DNA from: Candidatus Eiseniibacteriota bacterium
GTDB lineage: Bacteria > Eisenbacteria > RBG-16-71-46 > CAIMUX01
Assembly: GCA_016712505.1 (NCBI GenBank)
Contig: JADJQY010000009.1
Location: 1-64,000, forward strand
Direction of reading: 5' to 3'
Length of the DNA stretch: 64,000 nucleotides
Shown here: positions 51,543 through 59,822 of the stretch, piece after piece
How the letters are laid out: each line of letters starts with the position of its first letter
How positions within the stretch are numbered: the stretch's first letter is position 1
Notes under the pieces: generated by a model
Told to the model about the DNA's origin: nothing
Databases searched by the model: none
What the model saw: only the letters and a program-made list of their open reading frames with translations
Made by a program: the position numbers and the translations under genes

Positions 51543-51656
51543 ATGAAAGTCAGAGCGTCGGTCAAGAAGATCTGTGAGCACTGCAAGGTCATCCGCCGCG
51601 AAGGCGTGATCCGGGTGATCTGCAAGAACCCGCGCCACAAGCAGCGGCAGGGTTAA
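51543..51656 (+). CDS. rpmJ: 50S ribosomal protein L36, zinc-binding
   Basis: A 37-residue L36: MKVRASVKKICEHCKVIRRE then GVIRVICKNPRHKQRQG. Zinc ligands C11, C14, C27 and H32 are all present. It lies between map and rpsM, its usual place, but without infA in front. Confidence 0.95.
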   Translation: MKVRASVKKICEHCKVIRREGVIRVICKNPRHKQRQG

Positions 51657-51709
51657 GGCGAGGAGACGTCGGGTGACCCGCGGGGACTCCGACGAATGGA
51701 GGGTGTAAG

Positions 51710-52096
51710 TTGGCGCGCATTGCAGGCATCGATCTCCCGAATGAAAAGCGGCTCGAGATCGCCCTTACGTATATCTTCGGAATCGGGCCGGCCACCGCGA
51801 AGAAGATCCTCGCTTCCACCAAGGTTGATCCGGGGAAGAAGGTCAAGGCCCTGACCGAGGACGAGGCGGGTCGCCTCCGGAGCGAGATCGAAAACAACTA
51901 TCGGGTGGAGGGAGCACTCCACACCGAGGTCGGCATGAACATCAAGCGTCTGATGGACATCGGGTCGTATCGCGGCCTCCGCCATCGGCGCAACCTGCCG
52001 GCCCGCGGCCAGCGCACGCGCACCAACTCGCGCACGCGCAAGGGCCCGAAGAAGACGGCCGGAGCGCTCAAGAAGAAGTTGCCGGCGAAGAAGTAG
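51710..52096 (+). CDS. rpsM: 30S ribosomal protein S13
   Basis: S13 of the 30S head, contacting P-site tRNA. MARIAGIDLPNEKRLEIALT, YIFGIGPATAKKIL and GLRHRRNLPARGQRTRTNSR are diagnostic. The TTG start has GGAGGG 7 bp upstream and is the only one that gives the universal N-terminus. It has 128 residues. Two copies of CGAGCCGGGACAGGA lie in the gap that follows (about 52126-52160). Confidence 0.95.
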   Translation: MARIAGIDLPNEKRLEIALTYIFGIGPATAKKILASTKVDPGKKVKALTEDEAGRLRSEIENNYRVEGALHTEVGMNIKRLMDIGSYRGLRHRRNLPARGQRTRTNSRTRKGPKKTAGALKKKLPAKK

Positions 52097-52227
52097 TTCG
52101 TCTCCGCTCCGGCGGGACACGATCCCGAGCCGGGACAGGAACACGAGCCGGGACAGGACAACTAGCAATGCGTCCGGGACACCGATCCGGAAAGTGCTGA
52201 GTCGATAGGCGTGGGAGGAACGATCAG

Positions 52228-52617
52228 GTGGCCAAGCCCGTCAAGAAAGCGAAGAAGAAGGAGCGGAAGGTCGGGTTGACCGGCGTTGCCCATGTGCACG
52301 CCAGCTTCAACAACACCATCGTCTCCATCACCGACATGGATGGCGGCGTGATCGCCTGGTCGAGTGCCGGCAAGGCCGGTTTCAAAGGCTCGCGCAAGAG
52401 TACCCCGTTCGGTGCCCAGGTGGCGGCCGAAGGCGCCGCGAAGGATGCGCTCGGGCAGGGCATGCGCCGGCTCGAAGTGTATGTCAAGGGGCCGGGAGCG
52501 GGACGTGAGGCCGCGGTGCGCGCCTTGCAGGCTGCGGGCATGGAGATCACGGCGATCAAGGACGTGACCCCCATCCCCCATAACGGTTGCCGGCCGCCCA
52601 AGCGGCGGCGTGTCTAA
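52228..52617 (+). CDS. rpsK: 30S ribosomal protein S11
   Basis: S11 of the 30S platform. GVAHVHASFNNTIVSITDMD, GFKGSRKSTPFGAQVAAEGA and DVTPIPHNGCRPPKRRRV are typical; 129 residues. The GTG start follows GGGAGGAA. Confidence 0.96.
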   Translation: MAKPVKKAKKKERKVGLTGVAHVHASFNNTIVSITDMDGGVIAWSSAGKAGFKGSRKSTPFGAQVAAEGAAKDALGQGMRRLEVYVKGPGAGREAAVRALQAAGMEITAIKDVTPIPHNGCRPPKRRRV

Positions 52618-52632
52618 AGACGGAGGACGTGG

Positions 52633-53262
52633 ATGGCTCGTTATCTCGACGGCAAGTGCCGGCAGTGTCGCCGTGAGGGAATCCGGCTCTACCTCAAGGG
52701 CGACCGTTGCTACACCGATAAGTGCGCAATCGAGCGCCGCGCCTACGCGCCGGGTGAGCACGGCAAAGACCGCCGCTCGAAGTTGACCCCGTACGGGCAG
52801 CAGCTTCGGGAAAAGCAGAAGGCGCGCCGCATCTATGGCGTGCTCGAGCAGCAGTTCCGCAACTACTTCTCGAAGGCGGAGCGCAAGAAGGGGATCACGG
52901 GCGAGAACCTGCTGATGCTGCTCGAAACGCGCCTGGACAACGTCGTCTACCGTCTGGGCATTGCGCCGAGCCGGAACGCGGCCCGTCAGGTCGTGCGCCA
53001 TGGGCATATCTCGGTCAACGGACGTCGGGTCGACATCCCGAGCTTCGCGCTCCGGGTCAACGATACCGTCGCCGTGGTCGACGCGAGCAAGGGCATCCAG
53101 GCAATCAAGGACTGCGTCGCCAACCGTCGTCGCACCGAGATGCAGACCTGGCTCGACTTCGATGAGCGCAACTTCATCGGGCGGGTGCTCAAGATGCCGA
53201 ACCGTGAGGAGATCCCGGTTCCGGTCCAGGAGCAGCTGATCGTCGAACTCTATTCCAAGTAA
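52633..53262 (+). CDS. rpsD: 30S ribosomal protein S4, zinc-binding form
   Basis: S4 nucleates 30S assembly. This is the form with four Cys near the N-terminus: C9, C12, C26 and C31. The S4 RNA-binding domain (LDNVVYRLGIAPSRNAARQV, VRHGHISVNGRRVDIPSF) is complete. It has 209 residues. The last codons TCC-AAG-TAA seed the repeat downstream. Confidence 0.96.
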   Translation: MARYLDGKCRQCRREGIRLYLKGDRCYTDKCAIERRAYAPGEHGKDRRSKLTPYGQQLREKQKARRIYGVLEQQFRNYFSKAERKKGITGENLLMLLETRLDNVVYRLGIAPSRNAARQVVRHGHISVNGRRVDIPSFALRVNDTVAVVDASKGIQAIKDCVANRRRTEMQTWLDFDERNFIGRVLKMPNREEIPVPVQEQLIVELYSK

Positions 53263-53314
53263 CGTCCGGTCCAAGAAACGTCCGGTCCAAGTAACGTCCG
53301 GTCCAAGTATCAGG
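53254..53314 (+). repeat. 16-bp tandem repeat seeded by the rpsD stop codon
   Basis: TCC-AAG-TAA-CGTCCGG (53254-53269, containing the Ser-Lys-stop of rpsD) recurs at 53270-53285 with AAA in place of TAA, at 53286-53301 with TAA restored, and partially from 53302 with TAT. Confidence 0.92.
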
Positions 53315-53367
53315 GACCCGATCCCTCGCGGTGTACCAACCGGTGGCCTGAGGGGGGGACGGCTCCG

Positions 53368-53442
53368 CAGGTCACGGTTTCGGTTGTTCCAGTTTGGCAG
53401 GTCGCGGTTTCGTAAGCTGCAGTTTCGCAGGCCGCAGGTGCC
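53368..53442 (+). repeat. 15-bp degenerate tandem repeat upstream of rpoA
   Basis: Five 15-bp units starting at 53368, for example CAGGTCACGGTTTCG and CAGGTCGCGGTTTCG, alternate so that a 30-bp higher period is visible. A separate array from the one at the rpsD stop, in the same 206-bp gap. Confidence 0.7.
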
Positions 53443-53468
53443 CGGGTATCTAGGAGGACCATTCCCAC

Positions 53469-54581
53469 ATGAAGTGGAAAGCACTGCAAATGCCGGAGCG
53501 GATCGTCGCCGACGAATCAGTCGCGACTCCGACCTACGGGCGTTTCATCGTGGAGCCGCTGGAGCGCGGATTCGGCACGACGATGGGCAATGGCCTCCGT
53601 CGCGTGCTCCTGTCATCGCTGCAGGGCGTGGCGGTGACGGCGCTTCGGATCGGTGACGAGCGCGTGCGCCACGAGTTCACCGCGGTCCCCGGCGTGCAGG
53701 AAGATGTCACCGACATCGTCCTCAACCTGAAGCAGATGCGTTTCAAGCACCTGGGCGACGGCCCGCGCCGCGGCGTCTTCCAGGCCAAGGGCCGGAAGGA
53801 CATCAAGGCTGGCGACCTCGAGATCTCGAGCGACATCCAGGTCCTGAACCCGGACCACCACATCTGCGCGGTCAACAAGGACGGAGACCTCCGCTTGGAG
53901 ATCGAGGTCGCGGCGGGCAAGGGCTACGTCTCGGCCGACGAGCAGCCCGGCGCCTCCGAGCGCCCGATCGGCTGGGTCACCATCGACTCGCTGTTTTCGC
54001 CCGTCATTCGGGTGAACTTCCAGGTCGAGAACACCCGCATCGGGCAGCGGATCGACTTCGACAAGCTCACCCTCGAGCTCGAGACCGACGGGTCGATGAC
54101 CCCGCAGGACGCGCTCTCGATGGGTGCGAAGATCATGCGCGACCACTACAGCCTGTTCATCCGCTTCGAGGAGACCTTCGAGGAGGAGAAGGAAGAGGTG
54201 GTCGACGAGGAGTACCTCCGGATCAAGGAGCTGCTGGAGAAGAGCGTCGACGAGCTCGAGCTGTCGGTCCGCTCCGGCAACTGTCTCCGCGCGGCGAAGA
54301 TCAAGTCGCTCGGCGATCTGGTCCAGAAGTCGGAAGCCGAGATGCTCCAGTACCGCAACTTCGGCAAGAAGTCGCTCAAGGAGATCGCGGATCTGCTCCA
54401 GACCATGGGCCTTGGATTCGGGATGGACGTTTCGCGCTATCTCGGTCCGCAGGCGCAGCAGCCCGCGCCGAGTCGAGCGTGCCGGCCCTCGACGACTTCG
54501 ACGAGGACCTGGACGTGGACATGGATGAGGATTTGTAGTCGCCGAAGCTCCGCCTCCGCGACACAGCGAGGGCTCGACTAA
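53469..54581 (+). CDS. rpoA: RNA polymerase alpha subunit, C-terminal tail frameshifted
   Basis: Assembly platform of RNA polymerase. The N-terminal domain has GRFIVEPLERGFGTTMGNGL and RRVLLSSLQGVAVTALRI. The C-terminal domain has LELSVRSGNCLRAAKIKSLG and YRNFGKKSLKEIADLLQTMG. It reads normally to about residue 335 (VSRYLGPQAQQPAPS) and then becomes Arg/Thr/Trp/Ser-rich (RACRPSTTSTRTWTWTW). The next frame over the same DNA reads VPALDDFDEDLDVDMDEDL and stops at 54538, an acidic tail that looks like the original. A one-base loss near 54465-54478 would explain it. The domains needed for function are unaffected. Confidence 0.93.
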   Translation: MKWKALQMPERIVADESVATPTYGRFIVEPLERGFGTTMGNGLRRVLLSSLQGVAVTALRIGDERVRHEFTAVPGVQEDVTDIVLNLKQMRFKHLGDGPRRGVFQAKGRKDIKAGDLEISSDIQVLNPDHHICAVNKDGDLRLEIEVAAGKGYVSADEQPGASERPIGWVTIDSLFSPVIRVNFQVENTRIGQRIDFDKLTLELETDGSMTPQDALSMGAKIMRDHYSLFIRFEETFEEEKEEVVDEEYLRIKELLEKSVDELELSVRSGNCLRAAKIKSLGDLVQKSEAEMLQYRNFGKKSLKEIADLLQTMGLGFGMDVSRYLGPQAQQPAPSRACRPSTTSTRTWTWTWMRICSRRSSASATQRGLD

Positions 54582-54706
54582 CTTTACCGAAGGCTCAGGT
54601 CCAGCTCGGTCCTTGATCGGCGGTTCCTGATCCCCGACAGCAAAAACCCAGGTCCGAACGGTTCCCCACTCGGAACCCCAGGGCCTTCTCTTCTCGGAGT
54701 ACTTCG

Positions 54707-55171
54707 ATGCGCCATCGGCGAGACCATAAGCAACTGAGCCGGAGCACTTCCCACCGGAAGGCTCTGCTCCGCAACCTCGTCACCGCTCTGTTCACGCACG
54801 AGCGGATCGAGACGACGGTCGCGAAGGCGAAGGAAACGCGCCGGCTGGCCGAGCGCCTCATCACCTTCGCCAAGCGGAACGACCTCCACTCGCGTCGGCT
54901 GGTGGCGCGGGTCGTTCACGGGGAGACGATCGTCAAGAAGCTGTTCGACGAGATCGCCCCGATGTACGCCACCCGGCCCGGCGGCTACACGCGCATCCTC
55001 AAGACCCGTCGTCGCCTGGGTGACAACGGCGAGATGGGCGTGCTCGAGCTGGTGAAGTCGCCCGAGCAGCGCGCGGAGGACCGTCGCCGGAAGGAGGAGG
55101 CCGCCGCCGCCAAGGCTCCCGCTCCGGAGAAGAAGGGCAACCTCCTCGAGCAACTCGCCGGCAAGAAGTAA
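54707..55171 (+). CDS. rplQ: 50S ribosomal protein L17
   Basis: L17 at the base of the large subunit. MRHRRDHKQLSRSTSHRKAL, RNLVTALFTHERIETTVAKA and GGYTRILKTRRRLGDNGEMG are diagnostic. It has 154 residues with a Lys/Ala/Glu-rich C-terminal extension of about 30. Last gene of the S10-spc-alpha run. Confidence 0.96.
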   Translation: MRHRRDHKQLSRSTSHRKALLRNLVTALFTHERIETTVAKAKETRRLAERLITFAKRNDLHSRRLVARVVHGETIVKKLFDEIAPMYATRPGGYTRILKTRRRLGDNGEMGVLELVKSPEQRAEDRRRKEEAAAAKAPAPEKKGNLLEQLAGKK

Positions 55172-55173
55172 CT

Positions 55174-55307
55174 GCGGCGAGCCACAGGCTCGCCGCGGCA
55201 GCGTCCCGATCCGCGCCTTCGCCGTTCGCAACCCGAACGGCGGGAGCACCCAGGATCCCATACTCGAGAGACGGTCAGCCTCCCCGCCGACCGTCTCTCA
55301 GCTTTTT
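55174..55307 (+). terminator. Terminator region after rplQ
   Basis: Three hairpins: GCGGCGAGCC-ACA-GGCTCGCCGC (55174-55196), a CGCCGTTCG/CGAACGGCG stem near 55220-55244, and GAGAGACGGTC (55266-55276) with GACCGTCTCTC (55289-55299) followed by AGC and T5 (55303-55307). The last is a classical intrinsic terminator ending the long ribosomal operon. Confidence 0.88.
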
Positions 55308-55336
55308 CTCCCAGGCTTCTCCTCCCACAGGAAACC

Positions 55337-56485
55337 ATGCCTCGCACCCTCGCCCCCCTCTTCCTGACCCTGGTCCTGCTCGTCTCTACATCCGCCGCGG
55401 CTCCCTCCAGCGACTCACAACCGCTCACCTCCACACATCCGGACCCCGCCGTCCCGCTCGACTCCGTCCCCGCGCCTGCCGCCGCCCCGCTCCGCGCCCT
55501 CTGGCTCATCCGCGACCATCTTTCCTCGCCGGCCGCCACGCGCGGGGCGGTCACCGCGGCCTGCGATCTCGGCGCCACCGATCTCTTCCTCCAGATCCGC
55601 GGCCGCGGCGATGCCTTCTACCGGAGCGCTCTCGTGCCGCCCCCGGTGATGCTGCGCCATCAGCTCCGCGGCGACAGCCTGGCCTGGGACCCTCTCGCGG
55701 TTGCCCTCGAGGAGGCCCACCGGAGGGGCGTCCGCCTCCATGCCTGGTTCAACGTCAACCTCGTCTGGGCCGAGCCGGCTGAGGTCGCGAGCGAACACCT
55801 CCTCCGCGCCCATCCCGACTGGGTCCTCCAGCTCGCGGACGGCCGCAGCATGACCGCCCTCTCGGTGAAGGAACGGCGCGATCTCGGGGTTGAAGGGATC
55901 TTCCTCGATCCGCGCCCCGCGCCGGCGCGCGCCCACCTCCTGGCGGTCGTGGAGGAACTCCTCCTCCGCTACCCCGTCGACGGCCTCCACTGGGACTATG
56001 TCCGCGCGCCGCGCACCCCCTTCGCGCCAGACTCCGTAGTGACGATGGCCGGGGCGATCTCCACCTTCGTGTACGATGCCGCGGCGATCGCGCGCGCCGT
56101 CCGCCCCGGCCTGCTCCTCTCCGCGGCCGTCTTCCCCGATCCCGCCGAAGCCTTCGCCCAGGTGCACCAGGATTGGCCCCGCTGGCTGGCCGATGGGGCG
56201 ATCGACCAGGTCGTCCCGATGAGCTACACCCAGTCGACCGTCCGCCTCGACGACTGGCGCCGCCGCGCGCTCCACGCCGGGGTGGGGGAGACCCAACTGG
56301 TGACCGGTCTCGGGGTCTACAAGCTCGCCCCCGAGGCGCTCCGGACGCAGCTCGCCTGGACCGGCGCCCACTCGCCCGGTGGGGTTGCGCTCTTCTCGCT
56401 CGCCGATCTCGTGAAGAGTCCAGCGGCGGCCGCCGCGGTGCGGGAGTTCTGGCGCTCCCCGGCGAGCGCTCCGCGAGCGCCCTAG
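55337..56485 (+). CDS. Exported glycoside hydrolase-like protein (GHL10 family)
   Basis: 382 residues with a signal peptide (PRTLAPLFLTLVLLVSTSAA). The TIM-barrel core contains LRALWLIRDHL, ATDLFLQIRGRGDAFYRSAL, EAHRRGVRLHAWFNVNLVW, HPDWVLQLADGR, GIFLDPRPAPARAHLLAVVE and YPVDGLHWDYVRAP, the pattern of GHL10/YngK-type putative glycoside hydrolases (DUF187). The Asp in FLDP and HWDY are the likely catalytic-site acids, by family knowledge. Substrate unknown; probably a cell-envelope or extracellular glycan. It follows the rplQ terminator, so it should have its own promoter. Confidence 0.82.
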   Translation: MPRTLAPLFLTLVLLVSTSAAAPSSDSQPLTSTHPDPAVPLDSVPAPAAAPLRALWLIRDHLSSPAATRGAVTAACDLGATDLFLQIRGRGDAFYRSALVPPPVMLRHQLRGDSLAWDPLAVALEEAHRRGVRLHAWFNVNLVWAEPAEVASEHLLRAHPDWVLQLADGRSMTALSVKERRDLGVEGIFLDPRPAPARAHLLAVVEELLLRYPVDGLHWDYVRAPRTPFAPDSVVTMAGAISTFVYDAAAIARAVRPGLLLSAAVFPDPAEAFAQVHQDWPRWLADGAIDQVVPMSYTQSTVRLDDWRRRALHAGVGETQLVTGLGVYKLAPEALRTQLAWTGAHSPGGVALFSLADLVKSPAAAAAVREFWRSPASAPRAP

Positions 56486-56496
56486 CCCGCCCCTGC

Positions 56497-56538
56497 GGCT
56501 CGCGCACCCCGGCTCACGCACCCCGGCTCGCGCCCACG
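56497..56538 (+). repeat. 14-bp triplicate after the GHL10 gene
   Basis: GGCTCGCGCACCCC (56497-56510), GGCTCACGCACCCC (56511-56524) and GGCTCGCGCCCACG (56525-56538), beginning 12 bp after the stop. Confidence 0.75.
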
Positions 56539-56578
56539 CTGGCGCCGCGCCCGTCCCCTGTGCGACACTCCGCGCGCC

Positions 56579-57391
56579 ATGTCGATCGCCTCCTTGCCTC
56601 CGTTTCGCGGACCGATGTCCCAGGAACTCCTGCTCACTCTGGTCCGCGGGCTCGACCTGGCCCCGGAGGCGGACGTGCTCGACCTTTGCTGCGCCGAGGG
56701 GACCGCGTCGCTCTTGCTCGCGCACCAGCTCCCGCTGCACTGCGTCGGAGTCGACGCGCGCGCCGACTTCCTGGCGGTGGCGCGACAGTGCGCGCGAGAC
56801 CTCGGCCTGGAGGAGCGGGTCCAGTTCCGGCAGATGGACCCGCGGCATCTCGAGCTCCAGACCGCACACTTCGACCTGGTCCTGGCCCTCGGCGGGGCGC
56901 TCTCCTCGCTCGGGCGCGTCCCCGCGCTGGAGCGACTGCGCTTTCACCTGAAGCCCGGCGGGGTGTTGTTGCTCTGCGAGCCGATCTATCTCGACTCCGC
57001 GCCTGACCTCGAGGTGCTGGACTCGCTCGAGCGCGGGCGCGACGAAGAGGGGAGGCCGTACGAGCTCGAGTCGAACGCGCCCTCGCCGTTGGTGCGGGCG
57101 GTGTTCGAACACGGTCCCTACGGTTACGAGACGGAGAACGGACTTCGCTCGCTGCTCGAGGCGCTCGACTTCGAGGTCGGCTGGAGCTGTCTGATGCCCG
57201 AGAGCGTCTGGAGCGCCCACTTCGCGCAGGCCCGCGCCCATCTGGGCGAGGACGCAGGGGAGTGGTCGGAGTTGGCCCGGGAGGCGATCGCGTTCTACGC
57301 CCTCGGCGGGCGGCGCACGCTTGGTTCGCTGCTCCTGGCGGCGCGGCGGCCGCGGATGTCGGCGGACGGGCCGGAGGAACACTCAGAATAG
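56579..57391 (+). CDS. SAM-dependent methyltransferase, class I
   Basis: 270 residues with a Rossmann-type methyltransferase fold. Motif I is VLDLCCAEGTASLLLA (usually D-x-G-C-G-x-G), followed by CVGVDARADFLAVA, FRQMDPRHL and FDLVLALGGALSSLGRVPAL, then LKPGGVLLLCEPIY. Substrate cannot be told. It stands 93 bp after the GHL10 gene on the same strand; the next gene is unrelated, so context adds nothing. Confidence 0.78.
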   Translation: MSIASLPPFRGPMSQELLLTLVRGLDLAPEADVLDLCCAEGTASLLLAHQLPLHCVGVDARADFLAVARQCARDLGLEERVQFRQMDPRHLELQTAHFDLVLALGGALSSLGRVPALERLRFHLKPGGVLLLCEPIYLDSAPDLEVLDSLERGRDEEGRPYELESNAPSPLVRAVFEHGPYGYETENGLRSLLEALDFEVGWSCLMPESVWSAHFAQARAHLGEDAGEWSELAREAIAFYALGGRRTLGSLLLAARRPRMSADGPEEHSE

Positions 57392-57488
57392 GGTCCGAGC
57401 GCGCGACGGCTCCCACGTCGTGCGTGCGCGCGGGGATTCGAATGCACCGCCGCGCCGGCTGGCGCGGCGGGGGAAGGGGAAGCACGGA

Positions 57489-59621
57489 ATGAACGAGATT
57501 CGGACCATCGCGGTGATCGGGGCCGGCAACATGGGCTCGGGCATCGCCCAGAAGTACGCGGCCGAGGGGTTTCCCGTCGTGCTCCTCGATCTCGACCAGG
57601 CCTCCCTCGACCGGGGGTTCGCGCGCATCGAGAGCACGCTCAAGGAGGCGGTCGAGCGGCGCATCTACAAGCCTGAACAGGCCGCCGCGATTCAGGGGAG
57701 GATCACCCCGACCGCCGACGTCGCCGGCCTCGCCGAGGTCGACCTCGCCGTCGAGGCGGTCTTCGAGGATCTCGAGGTGAAGCGCGGCGTCTTCGCCCGC
57801 CTCGCCCAGGTGATGCGGAACGATGCGGTGATCGGAACGAACACCTCGTCGTTCTACGTCCGTGACCTCACCGAGGGGATCGCGAACCCCGGCCGGATCG
57901 TCGGGCTGCACTACTTCTACCATCCGGCGAAGAATCGCCTGGTCGAGGTAATCCCCGGGCCCGAGACGCCCGATGGCGTCTTTGCCGCGGTCTGGTCGCT
58001 CCAGGAGCGGATCGGCAAGACCCCCATCCGGAGCGCCGATCAGGCCGGCTTCATCGTGAACCGTTTCTTCGTCCCCTGGATCAATGAGGCGGCGCGGTTG
58101 CTGGAAGAGGGGATCGCCGACATCCCCACGATCGAGCAGGCCGCGATCGAGGCCTTCAAGATCGGCATGGGGCCGTTCCAGTTGATGAACCTCACCGGCA
58201 TCCCCATCGGCTATCACGCCGCAGCCACACTCGAGAAGCGACTCGGCGCCTTCTACGCCCCCTCGGGCAAGATCCGCGAGTACATGCAGACCGGCCGGCA
58301 GTTCGACCTCGCGGGCGAGCCGCGGCGGGAGAGGTTCACCGACGTGGCCGAGCGGCTGCTCGGGGTCGTCTTCCACGTCGCTACCCAGTTGGTGAGCGAG
58401 CGGGTCGGCACGATCGAGGACACCGACATCGGCGCCCGCGTCGGTCTCCGCTGGGCCAAGGGTCCCTTCGAGATGATGAACCGCGTCGGCCTCAACGAGG
58501 CCTTCCGCATCACGCGCGCCCTCGAGCAGCGCTACGGCCTTTCCTCGCCCGACCTCATGCGCGAGCAGGTGAAGGTGGGCACTCCCTTCCCGATCGAACT
58601 CGTCCGTTCCGAGACCAAGGGCGGGATCGCCACGCTCACCTTCAATCGGCCCGACGCCATGAACGCGCTCAATCCCGAGGTGATGCGGCAGCTTTCACAG
58701 AAGGTCGAGTCCGCGATCACCGACCCCGCCGTGCGCGGCATCGTTCTGGCCGGAGCGGGGAAGGCGTTTGTCGCCGGGGCCGACATCGTCTTCTTCGTGA
58801 AGAACATCGAGAAGGGAGCCTTCGCCGACATCCAGCGATTCGCCGAGGATGGGCAGAAGCTCTGCCGTCGACTCGAGAGCTGCGGCAAGCCGGTGGTCTG
58901 TCGTCTCGACGGGCTCGCCCTGGGGGGTGGTCTCGAACTCGCGCTCTCTTGTGACCGGATCGTCGCGACCGACAAGGCCACGGTCGCATTCCCCGAGACC
59001 GGGATCGGGATCTTCCCCGGCCTCGGAGGAACCCAGCGCACCAGCCGCCGGATCGGTGTCGCCCTCACTCGCTGGTTGGTATACACCGGCCGGATGGTCG
59101 ACATGCGCACCGCCGAGAAGATCGGCCTGGTCGACCGCGTGGTGCCGCACGCCGAGCTCGAGGCCGCGCTCATCGCTGCCGTCGATGCCGGGAAGGTCGA
59201 CCGCCAAGGTCCCGCCCGCCCCGGCGTGAGCGACGCCGCCCAGGGGGAGCAGGGCCTCGCACTCACCGCCGCCTTCTTCGACCAGCAGCCGCTCGAGACC
59301 CTTCTCACCGGCGCACCCGACCTCGGCGCCAGCTCCGGCACCGGCTCCGGCTCGGGCACCGGCACCGGCTCCGGCTCCGGCGGCGGTGCAAACCCGGTCG
59401 CGGTCGCCGAGGCGGAGAAGACGATCGCCCAGCTCCGGAAGCGATCGTTCGCAGCGCTGCGGGTCGCCCAGCGGCTGATCGACGCCGGCGCCGCGCTCCC
59501 GCTGGAGCAGGGGCTCGCGCTCGAACTCGAGGCGATGGAGGCGACGTTCCGTCACCCCGACGCGAAAGAGGGACTCTCGGCGTTGCTCGAGCGGAGGGCG
59601 GCTCAGTTCCAGAAGAGCTAG
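57489..59621 (+). CDS. 3-hydroxyacyl-CoA dehydrogenase / enoyl-CoA hydratase fusion
   Basis: 710 residues. The N-terminal part is the NAD-dependent dehydrogenase: Rossmann motif VIGAGNMGSGIA, GTNTSSF, and GLHYFYHPAKNRLVEVI, a variant of HFFNP. Residues about 370-560 are a crotonase domain with GKAFVAGADI, DGLALGGGLELAL and FPETGIGIFPGLGGTQR carrying both catalytic Glu. A Gly-Ser-Thr linker (about 614-636, alternating SG and TG) precedes a helical C-terminus. The dehydrogenase-first order is the reverse of FadB and as in archaeal crotonyl-CoA hydratase fusions. Role: beta-oxidation or the 3-hydroxybutyryl-CoA step. GGGGAAG precedes the ATG; 168 bp of longer frame is rejected. Confidence 0.88.
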   Translation: MNEIRTIAVIGAGNMGSGIAQKYAAEGFPVVLLDLDQASLDRGFARIESTLKEAVERRIYKPEQAAAIQGRITPTADVAGLAEVDLAVEAVFEDLEVKRGVFARLAQVMRNDAVIGTNTSSFYVRDLTEGIANPGRIVGLHYFYHPAKNRLVEVIPGPETPDGVFAAVWSLQERIGKTPIRSADQAGFIVNRFFVPWINEAARLLEEGIADIPTIEQAAIEAFKIGMGPFQLMNLTGIPIGYHAAATLEKRLGAFYAPSGKIREYMQTGRQFDLAGEPRRERFTDVAERLLGVVFHVATQLVSERVGTIEDTDIGARVGLRWAKGPFEMMNRVGLNEAFRITRALEQRYGLSSPDLMREQVKVGTPFPIELVRSETKGGIATLTFNRPDAMNALNPEVMRQLSQKVESAITDPAVRGIVLAGAGKAFVAGADIVFFVKNIEKGAFADIQRFAEDGQKLCRRLESCGKPVVCRLDGLALGGGLELALSCDRIVATDKATVAFPETGIGIFPGLGGTQRTSRRIGVALTRWLVYTGRMVDMRTAEKIGLVDRVVPHAELEAALIAAVDAGKVDRQGPARPGVSDAAQGEQGLALTAAFFDQQPLETLLTGAPDLGASSGTGSGSGTGTGSGSGGGANPVAVAEAEKTIAQLRKRSFAALRVAQRLIDAGAALPLEQGLALELEAMEATFRHPDAKEGLSALLERRAAQFQKS

Positions 59622-59678
59622 GGGAGTTCCCTCGGTAGGCGCTCCCCGCGTTCCAGGCCAGGGGGGCGCCGCCGGTCG

Positions 59679-59734
59679 AAAAAAAACGTGTGCGTGTCCA
59701 TCGTGTTGGACACATCCGTCCAGCACGATGGACA
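59679..59734 (-). terminator. Intrinsic terminator for the minus-strand glycosyltransferase
   Basis: A 17-bp inverted repeat with one G-T wobble (59695-59711 with 59718-59734, loop 6 nt) is followed on the minus strand, 8 nt later, by T8 (A8 at 59679-59686 on the plus strand). It lies between two convergent genes. The plus-strand gene would use the same hairpin without a T tract. Confidence 0.82.
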
Positions 59735-59822
59735 AACCACACAAACTTCCAGACGAGCGCCACCCCGCCACTCCGCCACCCCGTCACCCGGTCACTCCGC
59801 CCTCCCGCCAAGCCAGACGCAC

